In this document: piece after piece, positions 9,146 to 15,545 of the stretch
Position numbering within the stretch: the first letter of the stretch is position 1
Layout of the letters: the number at the start of each line of letters is the position of its first letter
Source: an uncultured Eubacteriales bacterium
Lineage (GTDB): Bacteria; Bacillota; Clostridia; Oscillospirales; Acutalibacteraceae
Length of the DNA stretch: 25,803 bases
Direction: 5' to 3'
Assembly: GCA_934486705.1 (NCBI GenBank)
Contig: CAKSQS010000037.1
Location: 1 to 25,803, forward strand
Position numbers and translations under genes: made by a program
The notes under the pieces: generated by a model
What the model was told of the DNA's origin: nothing
Seen by the model: the letters and a program-made list of their open reading frames with translations, nothing else
The model's database searches: none

Positions 9146-10408
9146 ATGAACTCACCGTTAGCGGACAGGTTAAGACCGAAAACAATTGAAGAAGTGGCGG
9201 GGCAAAAGCAGCTTTTAGCGCCGGGAAAGGTGCTGCGCCGCATAATCGACTCAAAAAATATACCCAACCTTATATTTTACGGGCCTTCGGGCGTGGGTAA
9301 AACCACGGTTGCCAATATAATTGCCGCCACAAGCGGGAAAAAGCTGTGTTACCTTAACGCGACCACCGCTTCAACCGCAGATATTAAGGAAATTATCGGC
9401 TCAATAGGCACGATAGATACCCAAAACGGCATATTGCTTTATCTTGACGAGATACAGTATTTCAATAAAAAACAGCAGCAAATTTTGCTTTCCTACATTG
9501 AAAACGGGGATATTACTCTTATAGCCTCCACCACCGAAAACCCCTATTTTTACGTGTATAACGCGATTTTAAGCCGCTCCACGGTGTTTGAGTTCAAGCA
9601 GCTGACCCCAGATGATATTTCCGCCGTTTTAGACCGCGCAATAGGCATTTTAAGCGAGGAAAAGGGCAAAAAAATTAAAATTTCGGCAGACGCTGAAAAA
9701 AAAATATCCCGCGCTGCGGCTGGGGATGTGCGCCGTTCGCTTAATATGCTGGAGTTATGCGTGCTGACAAGCGAAAACGAGACGGAAATTGACATTACCG
9801 ACGATACGGTGGAGGAAATTGCGGCGGCAAATGCCGTTCGCTACGACCGCGAGGGCGATGAGCACTACGATATAATATCGGCTTACCAAAAATCAATGCG
9901 CGGCTCTGACCCCGACGCCGCCGTGTATTATTTAGGCAGGCTGCTTGCGGCGGGCGATCTTCCCAGCGCCTGCAGGCGGCTTATGGTGTGCGCCTGTGAG
10001 GATGTGGGACTTGCCTACCCGCAAATAATACCCATTGTGAAAGCGGCGGTGGATATTGCCCAATCGGTAGGTCTGCCCGAGGCGCGCCTGCCCCTTGCCG
10101 ACGCGGTAATTTTAGTGGCTACAAGCCCAAAATCAAACTCGGGGCATAATGCTATTGTTGCGGCAATGGAGGATATTGAAAAGGGAATAGGCGGACCTAT
10201 TCCGCGGCAGCTGCAAAACAAGCATTTTGACGGCGAAGAAGCCGAAACAAAGGGGCAAAATTATAAATATCCGCACGAATTTAAAAATCATTATGTAAAC
10301 CAACAGTATTTACCCGACGCGCTTAAAAATAAGCGGTATTATGAGTATGGGGATAATAAAACCGAGCAGAAATACAAGGAATATTGGGATGCGGTAAAGA
10401 GCAAATAA
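9146..10408 (+). CDS. rarA: Replication-associated recombination ATPase RarA (MgsA)
   Basis: AAA+ ATPase of the RarA/MgsA/WRNIP1 family, 420 residues, acting at stalled replication forks. Walker A is GPSGVGKT (46-53), Walker B is LLYLDEI (97-103), and an LSRSTVF block (142-148) marks the AAA+ core. The family-specific C-terminal half is present, with the ACEDVGLA segment, the LPLADAVI segment, and the KHFDGEEAE and GQNYKYPHEF motifs that distinguish RarA from DNA polymerase III tau and RuvB. I chose the ATG at 9146 because AGGCAGG (9131-9137) lies just upstream and MNSPLADRLRP is the usual RarA beginning. An in-frame ATG at 9119 would add nine residues without a better ribosome site. It sits upstream of the PH-domain pair. 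Confidence 0.93.
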   Translation: MNSPLADRLRPKTIEEVAGQKQLLAPGKVLRRIIDSKNIPNLIFYGPSGVGKTTVANIIAATSGKKLCYLNATTASTADIKEIIGSIGTIDTQNGILLYLDEIQYFNKKQQQILLSYIENGDITLIASTTENPYFYVYNAILSRSTVFEFKQLTPDDISAVLDRAIGILSEEKGKKIKISADAEKKISRAAAGDVRRSLNMLELCVLTSENETEIDITDDTVEEIAAANAVRYDREGDEHYDIISAYQKSMRGSDPDAAVYYLGRLLAAGDLPSACRRLMVCACEDVGLAYPQIIPIVKAAVDIAQSVGLPEARLPLADAVILVATSPKSNSGHNAIVAAMEDIEKGIGGPIPRQLQNKHFDGEEAETKGQNYKYPHEFKNHYVNQQYLPDALKNKRYYEYGDNKTEQKYKEYWDAVKSK

Positions 10409-10439
10409 ATATGTTATGTAAACCAAAGGAGGGAATAGT

Positions 10440-10874
10440 ATGAAAGAAAACGGAATACCGAAAAAAACCCGCTTTTTGTGGCAGGTGCGCATATGTTTAA
10501 TAGGCTTTATTCCGATTGCGGTGCTGCTCTTTCTCTGCTCGGTAACGCTTTGGTGTCTTTTGCCGGCAGTAATTTTGGCGGCGGCGCTGCTTATATTTGT
10601 GCTGTGGTATATTCCCGCCTATTTTGCAAGCTATGAAATACTGTTCCCTAAGGGCGCAATTATTATAAACCGCGGTATTTTCATAAGGACTACCCATATA
10701 ATGCCCTTTTCAAGGCTTATTTACGTTCAAAGCTATTCCACGCCCCTTGCTCACAGTATGGGGCTTGCGGCGCTAAGCCTTAAAGCGGCGCGCAGCAGCG
10801 TTATTATACCCGAGCTGCCCGTATCTGACGTTGAGCTGTTTATAAAGTCGGTCACAAAGGAGGAAAACGCTTGA
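10440..10874 (+). CDS. Membrane protein with one bacterial PH domain (YdbS-like)
   Basis: 144-residue protein with two adjacent hydrophobic segments (about 17-39 and 40-62) followed by a soluble domain (about 63-140) whose pattern fits the bacterial PH domain bPH_2: ILFPKGAIIINRGIF, then IMPFSRLIYVQSYSTPLAHSMGLAAL. That second block matches the typical P-x-x-R-I-x-x-V-x-x-x-x-x-P-L-x-R-x-x-G-L pattern of YdbS proteins. A strong ribosome site AAAGGAGGG (10425-10433) lies 6 nt before the ATG. It overlaps the next gene at TTGA, and that gene encodes a YdbT-like partner, so the two probably form a membrane complex. In Bacillus the YdbS-YdbT pair has been linked to bacteriocin resistance; whether that holds here is unknown. 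Confidence 0.82.
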   Translation: MKENGIPKKTRFLWQVRICLIGFIPIAVLLFLCSVTLWCLLPAVILAAALLIFVLWYIPAYFASYEILFPKGAIIINRGIFIRTTHIMPFSRLIYVQSYSTPLAHSMGLAALSLKAARSSVIIPELPVSDVELFIKSVTKEENA

Positions 10875-12301
10875 AAAAGGAGTTCCGCGCCCACCCGCTT
10901 ATGCTTGTAAGCCTTATTAAGCCATTTCTTTTTGTGCTGGTTCTGCCTGTTTTAAAGGGCGTTATACAATATATTATAAAGCGCCGCGTTACGGGCGTTT
11001 TAACCCTTGAGCTTATAGGATTTATGGCAATTACCCTTATAGGCGCATTGCGCTGCCACTCCTTTCGCCTTATTTGCGGCAAAAACGGCGTGACAATTAA
11101 AATGGGGGTGCTTTTTAAAAGCAGCGCCTTTATAAGCGTTAATAAGCTTTCGTCCGTGCAGACGGTGCAAAACCCTATCGACGCGGTTTTCCGCGCGGTA
11201 TCCTACCGAATAAATACCGAGGCAGGGCCTAAGGGCAAGGCGGACTTTGATTTTAAGCTGAGCACAAAGGACAGTGCCGAGATCTCCCGCCTTTTATACG
11301 GCAAAGATAATTACACCGCCGTTAAGTTTTCGGTCTTTAAAGTGGCGGTTATGGCGGCTACCACCTCATCTGCCGTTACGGGTATGCTTATCGGCGTGCC
11401 TGTGATAAATAAGGCGGGTAAGCTTTTGGGTATTGCCCTCAATAATATTCTGCTTGACGAGATAAACAACGTTTCAAGCGGCTTTAAATCTTATTTTCCG
11501 CCTATTGTAAACGCAATAACCCTTGTTTTTCTTTTAAGCTATGCGGTATCTTTTGTTTATTCGCTTTTTAAATATATAAATTTCAAGCTTTTTCTTGAAA
11601 AAGAAAAGTTAGAGGTGCGGTCGGGCTTTTTCGTGCGCAGACGTTCCGCCTTTAAAAAGTCTTCGGTAAACGATGTTATTATAGACCAAACCCCGCTTAT
11701 GCGGCTTTTTAAGCGCTACGCTATGAAGGTAAGCGTGGGCGGCTACGGCGGTTCAAAAAGCGAAACGGCGGTTATAGTGCCCTCGGGCAGGCGGGGCGAG
11801 ATAAAGCGCCAGTTTCAGGCGTATTTTCCGTTTTTAGCGCCCGACGGCAAGCTGATGCACGCGCGGCGGGATATTGTAACCAAAAACCGATTTTTATATT
11901 TACCGGGGCTGTACTTTATAATTACGATAGCCGCTTCCATAGCACTGACCCTTGTTTTTCCGAAATTCGGCAGGCTTACCCTGTTTTTAACTATGGTAGC
12001 TTGCGCGGTTATAATGTATTACGCTTATTTAAGTATTTACGAGTTCCGCTTAGGAAAGCTGAAAATAGGCAGAAACATCTACGCGCAGACCGTAAAGGGC
12101 TTTAACGCCTGCGAGCTGCACTGCCCGCGCGAAAATGTGGGACAGATTAAAATTATACGCACAATTCCCGATATTCGGCTTAATACCTGCAAGGTAGTTA
12201 TAAGCGTGCGGTCGGAAAGCGCCGATACCGTAAAGGTGCGTATGCTCGATTACGGCGAGGTTAAAAAAAGTATTTCAGACAGCTACGGTATAGAGGTATA
12301 A
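10871..12301 (+). CDS. Membrane protein with multiple bacterial PH domains (YdbT-like)
   Basis: 476-residue partner of the preceding gene. The layout is repetitive: a hydrophobic pair (about 12-32 and 43-60), a soluble bPH_2-like domain (about 65-145, FISVNKLSSVQTVQNPIDAVF), a hydrophobic pair (about 153-192 and 211-232), a second PH-like domain (about 240-318, SSVNDVIIDQTPLMRLF), another hydrophobic pair (about 342-363 and 367-388), and a third, more divergent PH-like domain (about 390-476, CPRENVGQIKIIRTIPDIRL). This three-module plan is that of B. subtilis YdbT. The start is TTG at 10871, overlapping the upstream stop (TTGA), with AGGAGG at 10858-10863. No ligand is predictable. The module boundaries are estimates by eye. 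Confidence 0.82.
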   Translation: MKKEFRAHPLMLVSLIKPFLFVLVLPVLKGVIQYIIKRRVTGVLTLELIGFMAITLIGALRCHSFRLICGKNGVTIKMGVLFKSSAFISVNKLSSVQTVQNPIDAVFRAVSYRINTEAGPKGKADFDFKLSTKDSAEISRLLYGKDNYTAVKFSVFKVAVMAATTSSAVTGMLIGVPVINKAGKLLGIALNNILLDEINNVSSGFKSYFPPIVNAITLVFLLSYAVSFVYSLFKYINFKLFLEKEKLEVRSGFFVRRRSAFKKSSVNDVIIDQTPLMRLFKRYAMKVSVGGYGGSKSETAVIVPSGRRGEIKRQFQAYFPFLAPDGKLMHARRDIVTKNRFLYLPGLYFIITIAASIALTLVFPKFGRLTLFLTMVACAVIMYYAYLSIYEFRLGKLKIGRNIYAQTVKGFNACELHCPRENVGQIKIIRTIPDIRLNTCKVVISVRSESADTVKVRMLDYGEVKKSISDSYGIEV

Positions 12302-12315
12302 ATAACAATCCATAG

Positions 12316-12372
12316 GGCAACCTATAATGTAAAAAACAATGTTTCACGTGAAACATTATAAAAGGGGTTGCC
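12316..12372 (+). promoter_or_regulatory. Imperfect hairpin enclosing parS and touching the spoVAE ribosome site
   Basis: Outer arms GGCAACC (12316-12322) and GGTTGCC (12366-12372) are perfectly complementary over 7 bp. Inner arms TATAATGT (12323-12330) and ACATTATA (12353-12360) pair over 8 bp. A 5-nt bulge (12361-12365) lies on the 3' side, and the 22-nt loop (12331-12352) carries most of parS. The 3' outer arm contains part of the spoVAE Shine-Dalgarno (AGGGG, 12363-12367), so folding of an RNA could hide it. There is no T-tract, so it is not a normal terminator. Pairing is seen directly; function is inference. Confidence 0.5.
12340..12355. promoter_or_regulatory. parS: parS centromere-like site 1
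   Basis: Perfect 16-bp palindrome TGTTTCACGTGAAACA, which fits the bacterial parS consensus TGTTNCACGTGAAACA bound by ParB (Spo0J). It lies 20 nt before the spoVAE start chosen here and about 1.3 kb upstream of parB. ParB dimers load here, bind CTP and slide or spread, nucleating the partition complex that recruits SMC. Confidence 0.95.
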
Positions 12373-12374
12373 TT

Positions 12375-12743
12375 ATGGATATTTTTATGCATTGCTTATA
12401 TGCGTTTCTTGTGGGTGGGTTTATCTGCCTTATAGGTCAGGTTTTAATTGACTATACCAAGCTTACGCCCGCGCGAATACTCGTTTCTTACGTTGTGGCG
12501 GGGGTAATTCTTACCGCGATAGGCATTTACGAGCCTATTGTTAAGTTTGCGGGTGCGGGAGCAACCGTTCCGCTTACTGGTTTCGGCTACAGCCTTGCCT
12601 GCGGAGTTAAAGAGGCGGTAAAGGAATACGGCTTTATGGGTATACTCATGGGTGGACTAACCGCAACCTCGGCAGGCGTTGCAACCGCCGTTGTATCGGG
12701 CTTTTTAATGGCGGCGCTGTTTAAACCGGGAGACAAGACCTAA
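12375..12743 (+). CDS. spoVAE: Stage V sporulation protein AE (SpoVAE/SpoVAEb)
   Basis: 122-residue membrane protein of the SpoVA family. SpoVA proteins form the inner-membrane channel that moves dipicolinic acid into the developing spore and out during germination. Typical features are YAFLVGGFICLIGQ at the N-terminus, the loop KFAGAGATVPLTGFG (about 61-75) and ATSAGVATAVVSGF near the end; the AGAGATVP block is diagnostic. I start at the ATG at 12375, preceded by AGGGG (12363-12367), giving MDIFMHCLYAF. An upstream in-frame ATG (12339) would add MFHVKH, which is merely parS translated. Usually spoVAE follows spoVAC and spoVAD; here neither neighbour is present, so it is a lone copy between the PH-domain pair and soj. 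Confidence 0.9.
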   Translation: MDIFMHCLYAFLVGGFICLIGQVLIDYTKLTPARILVSYVVAGVILTAIGIYEPIVKFAGAGATVPLTGFGYSLACGVKEAVKEYGFMGILMGGLTATSAGVATAVVSGFLMAALFKPGDKT

Positions 12744-12822
12744 TTATGAATTAGGAATGTGGAATTATTAAGAAAAAGGCTCCCTTGCCTAAAGGGAGCC
12801 TTTATTTTTCATTCCGTATTCC
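12739..12822. repeat. Nested inverted repeats around a terminator
   Basis: Three nested or adjacent symmetric elements lie here: CCTAATT/AATTAGG with a 3-nt loop (12739-12755, containing the spoVAE stop codon); imperfect outer arms GGAATGTGGAAT (12754-12765) and ATTCCGTATTCC (12811-12822), complementary at 10 of 12 positions; and the terminator stem between them. The whole could be a small repeated intergenic element of the genome, but only one copy is in view. Confidence 0.4.
12775..12809 (+). terminator. Rho-independent terminator after spoVAE
   Basis: Perfect 12-bp stem AAAGGCTCCCTT / AAGGGAGCCTTT (12775-12786 and 12792-12103 equivalents, i.e. right arm 12792-12803) with a 5-nt loop GCCTA, followed by ATTTTT. 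This is the strongest terminator in the window. It separates spoVAE from the soj promoter, so soj-parB has its own transcript. Confidence 0.9.
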
Positions 12823-12833
12823 GAATTTTTATA

Positions 12834-12862
12834 TTTACTTTTGTTCTGTAAAATGCTATAAT
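12834..12862 (+). promoter_or_regulatory. Promoter of soj-parB
   Basis: Sigma-A-type promoter: TTTACT (12834-12839), 17-nt spacer, perfect TATAAT (12857-12862). The predicted transcription start is near 12869, immediately before the second parS site, so ParB bound there would cover the initially transcribed region. Confidence 0.75.
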
Positions 12863-12870
12863 ACTTAAAG

Positions 12871-12886
12871 TGTTTCACGTGAAACA
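12871..12886. promoter_or_regulatory. parS: parS centromere-like site 2, in the soj leader
   Basis: A second identical 16-bp palindrome TGTTTCACGTGAAACA. It lies between the -10 box and the ribosome site of soj, 516 bp from the first site when start is compared to end. Its position suggests both a partition-complex loading site and an operator for parAB autoregulation. The parS identification is by exact consensus match; the operator role is inference. Confidence 0.95.
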
Positions 12887-12905
12887 TTTACAGGGAGGAA
12901 TAAGA

Positions 12906-13676
12906 ATGGGGAAGATAATCGCCGTTGTTAATCAGAAAGGCGGCGTCGGGAAGACCACAACTGCCGTAAATCTTGCCGCGGGCGTTGGCATTGCGGGCAA
13001 AAAGGTGCTTTTGGTGGACGCCGACCCGCAGGGCAACTCGACAAGCGGCTTTGGAATAAACAAAAAAGAGGTAAAAACCACCTCGTATGAGCTGTTAATA
13101 GGCACAGGCAAGCTGGAAAACGCCATAGTAAAGACGGAGTATAAGAATGTAGACGTTGTTCCGTCATCAATGGATTTAGCGGCGGCGGAGGTTGATTTAA
13201 TTGAAATTGAGCACCGCGAGGCGCAGCTTAAAATGACCCTTGCTGCGTCGCGGGATAAATACGACTACATATTTATAGACTGTCCGCCGTCCTTAGGACT
13301 TATAACGATAAACGCGCTTAACGCCTGCGACACCGTGCTTGTGCCGATACAGTGCGAATATTTTGCGCTTGAGGGGCTTTCGCAGCTTATGGCAACGGTA
13401 CGTCAGGTAAAAAGACTTTACAACCCAACCCTTGAAATTGAGGGAATAGTGCTTACAATGTACGACGGACGGCTGAACTTGACGGGTCAGGTGGTAACCG
13501 AAATTAAAAAATACTTTGCCGATAAGCTTTATAAATCGGTAATTCCTCGCGCGGTAAGGCTTTCGGAAGCGCCGAGCTACGGTATGCCGATACAGTATTA
13601 CGATAAGCGCTCAAAGGGTGCGGCGGCATATGACGATTTAACCAAGGAATTTTTGAAGAAGAACAGGAGAAGATAA
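12906..13676 (+). CDS. soj: Chromosome partitioning ATPase ParA (Soj)
   Basis: 256-residue ParA/MinD-type ATPase. The deviant Walker A motif KGGVGKTT is at 11-18, DADPQGN at 38-44, and the Walker B-like IFIDCPPSLG follows mid-protein. It binds DNA non-specifically as an ATP dimer, and ParB stimulates its hydrolysis, driving origin segregation; in B. subtilis Soj also regulates DnaA. The short N-terminus, starting right at the Walker A, is the chromosomal type without a helix-turn-helix extension. I start at ATG 12906, preceded by AGGGAGGA (12892-12899). A GTG at 12870 would add twelve residues beginning FHVKH, which are just the second parS. parB follows after 1 nt. Confidence 0.95.
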   Translation: MGKIIAVVNQKGGVGKTTTAVNLAAGVGIAGKKVLLVDADPQGNSTSGFGINKKEVKTTSYELLIGTGKLENAIVKTEYKNVDVVPSSMDLAAAEVDLIEIEHREAQLKMTLAASRDKYDYIFIDCPPSLGLITINALNACDTVLVPIQCEYFALEGLSQLMATVRQVKRLYNPTLEIEGIVLTMYDGRLNLTGQVVTEIKKYFADKLYKSVIPRAVRLSEAPSYGMPIQYYDKRSKGAAAYDDLTKEFLKKNRRR

Positions 13677-13677
13677 A

Positions 13678-14526
13678 ATGGCTGCAAAAAAAGGCGGACT
13701 CGGCAGGGGACTCGACTCCCTTTTCAGCGAAAACGCGACCGACAGTGACGGCGCGGTAAAATTAAATATAAACGATATTGAACCCAACCGCGACCAGCCC
13801 AGAAAGGACTTTGACGAGCAGAGCATTTCGGAGCTTGCGGACAGCATTGCGAGACACGGACTTATACAACCTATTGTGGTTAAGCCAAATGCAAACGGCA
13901 GATACAGTATAATTGCGGGCGAACGCCGCTGGCGCGCAAGCCGCATTGCGGGGCTTAATGAAGTGCCTGTTATAATAAAGGACGCGGACGAACAGACCCT
14001 AATGGAATTAGCGCTTATAGAAAACCTGCAGCGTGAGGATTTAAACGCGGTTGAAGAGGCGCTCGGCTACCGCTCGCTTATTGAAGGCTACGGACTGACC
14101 CAGGAAGAGGTTGCAAAGCGAATGGGTAAATCACGCAGCGCGGTGACTAACGCCTTGCGCCTGCTTGCCCTTAACAGCACCGAATTAGAGGCTTTGCGCC
14201 GCGGCAGCATTACCGCGGGGCATGCGCGCGCCCTCCTTTCGTGTGATGATGAAAATACGCGCTCTAAAATGCTGCTTGCCGCAGCCGACGGAGCGTCGGT
14301 TCGTGACCTTGAAAGAATGGCGGCAGCTGCCAAAAAAGCAAAAACTGCGGCTAAAAAGCCCGCAGAGCCTAAACCGACCTTTTACAGCGAGGTTGAGCTT
14401 TCCCTTAAAAACGAAATGCACAGAAAGGTACATATAAATCCCTCCGGCAACGGCAAGGGCACGCTTACGATTGAATTTTTAAGCGATGACGAGCTTGCCG
14501 AGTTTGCGAAAAAGTTATCGGAATAA
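13678..14526 (+). CDS. parB: Chromosome partitioning protein ParB (Spo0J)
   Basis: 282-residue CTP-dependent DNA clamp that loads at parS. In order: the N-terminal Soj-interacting peptide KKGGLGRGLDSLF (4-16), the ParB/Srx CTPase domain with the nucleotide motifs GERRWRAS (81-88) and ENLQRED (115-121), the helix-turn-helix that reads parS (about 140-162, TQEEVAKRMGKSRSAVTNAL), a Lys/Ala-rich linker (about 214-230), and the C-terminal dimerisation domain (about 235-282). All modules are intact. The start has AGGAGA (13665-13670) at its 5' side and lies 1 nt after soj, so the two are coupled. Two matching parS sites lie within 1.3 kb upstream. Confidence 0.96.
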   Translation: MAAKKGGLGRGLDSLFSENATDSDGAVKLNINDIEPNRDQPRKDFDEQSISELADSIARHGLIQPIVVKPNANGRYSIIAGERRWRASRIAGLNEVPVIIKDADEQTLMELALIENLQREDLNAVEEALGYRSLIEGYGLTQEEVAKRMGKSRSAVTNALRLLALNSTELEALRRGSITAGHARALLSCDDENTRSKMLLAAADGASVRDLERMAAAAKKAKTAAKKPAEPKPTFYSEVELSLKNEMHRKVHINPSGNGKGTLTIEFLSDDELAEFAKKLSE

Positions 14527-14566
14527 TAAATAATTCGGAATTAAAAAAGTGGGGATTTTTAAAATT

Positions 14567-15475
14567 ATGTGGTTTATATTATCTTTAGTTACAATTATGT
14601 TTTGGGGCGGGTCGGATCTGTTTTCAAAAATGGGCTCCGAGCCGACCGATAAATACAGTCACTGGAAAATAGTAGTCGCCGTGGGTACGGTTATGGGTCT
14701 GCACGCGACCTTTGAGCTGCTAACGGGGGCAAAGTTTTACCCTGTGGACTTTATAAAGTATTCGCCCGCGATAATCTGCTATGTTTCCTCAATGATTTTG
14801 GGCTATGTGGGGCTAAGGTACATAATGCTTTCGGTGTCTTCGCCTATCTGCAATTCATCGGGCGCGGTTGCATGCATACTTTGCCTTATATTTTTGCGGC
14901 AAATGCCCGACGCCTTAAGCTGGGCGGGCATAGTGCTTGTGTGCTTGGGCGTTACGGGGCTTGCGTTTGTTGAGAAGAAGTACGACGAGGAGGCGCACGC
15001 TTTAGCCGATAAAGCGGAAAACAAAAAATTCAAATCGGGCTTTATTGCGGTATTCTTCCCTATTTTCTATTGCCTGCTTGACGGGCTCGGCACATTTGCC
15101 GACGCAATACTGCTTGATAAAGAAATAGTAGGCGAGGACTCGGCGAACATTGCATACGAGTATACATTTTTAATAATGGGTATTGCCGCGTTTATTTACG
15201 TTTATGTAATTAAAAAGCAAAAACCGAGCCTTAAATGGGATTTACCCAAGTGGCTCGGCGCGGGTTGCGAGACTGCGGGGCAGTTCGCCTATATTTACGC
15301 GATAGGGGACAACCCCACCGTGGCAGCGCCTATGATTTCGGCTTACTGCGTGTTCTCAGTGCTGCTTTCCCGCATATTCTTAAAGGAAAAGCTTTCGTTT
15401 AAGCATTATTTAATAATCTTCACCGTCTTTGCGGGAATTATCCTTATGGGTGTTTCCGAGGGACTGGCTGAATAA
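14567..15475 (+). CDS. EamA/DMT-family transporter
   Basis: Integral membrane protein of 302 residues with about ten hydrophobic segments in two halves, as in the drug/metabolite transporter (EamA) superfamily. The first half begins FWGGSDLFSK, and the end of each half has the usual small-residue helix pattern (ALSWAGIVLVCLGVTGL; then a final helix IFTVFAGIILMGVSEG after LKEKLSFKH). A charged loop (about 140-160, EKKYDEEAHALADKAENKK) separates the halves. Substrate cannot be told. The ATG at 14567 has GGGGA (14551-14555) 11 nt upstream; a GTG at 14549 would add six residues but has no good ribosome site. It follows parB by 40 nt, so read-through from the parAB transcript is possible. Confidence 0.82.
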   Translation: MWFILSLVTIMFWGGSDLFSKMGSEPTDKYSHWKIVVAVGTVMGLHATFELLTGAKFYPVDFIKYSPAIICYVSSMILGYVGLRYIMLSVSSPICNSSGAVACILCLIFLRQMPDALSWAGIVLVCLGVTGLAFVEKKYDEEAHALADKAENKKFKSGFIAVFFPIFYCLLDGLGTFADAILLDKEIVGEDSANIAYEYTFLIMGIAAFIYVYVIKKQKPSLKWDLPKWLGAGCETAGQFAYIYAIGDNPTVAAPMISAYCVFSVLLSRIFLKEKLSFKHYLIIFTVFAGIILMGVSEGLAE

Positions 15476-15484
15476 AACAGAAAA

Positions 15485-15542
15485 CGCCGCAAGCGCGGCG
15501 CTTCGAATAAAGCAATACCCCCGCCTTGATTGAGGGGGTATT
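15485..15542. terminator. Two hairpins between convergent genes
   Basis: Hairpin one pairs CGCCGC (15485-15490) with GCGGCG (15495-15500). Read on the minus strand it is followed by TTTTCTGTTTT, so it is a good terminator for the LRR gene. Hairpin two pairs AATACCCCC (15514-15522) with GGGGGTATT (15534-15542) around an 11-nt loop. It can act on either strand, though its T-tracts are poor. Together they insulate the EamA gene from the convergent LRR gene. Confidence 0.75.
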
Positions 15543-15545
15543 ACT

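Noticed and set aside
12323..12328. TATAAT as a -10 box for spoVAE
   Set aside because: No acceptable -35 lies 16-18 nt upstream, and the hexamer is part of the hairpin arm. Read-through from the PH-domain genes or an unseen sporulation promoter is as likely.
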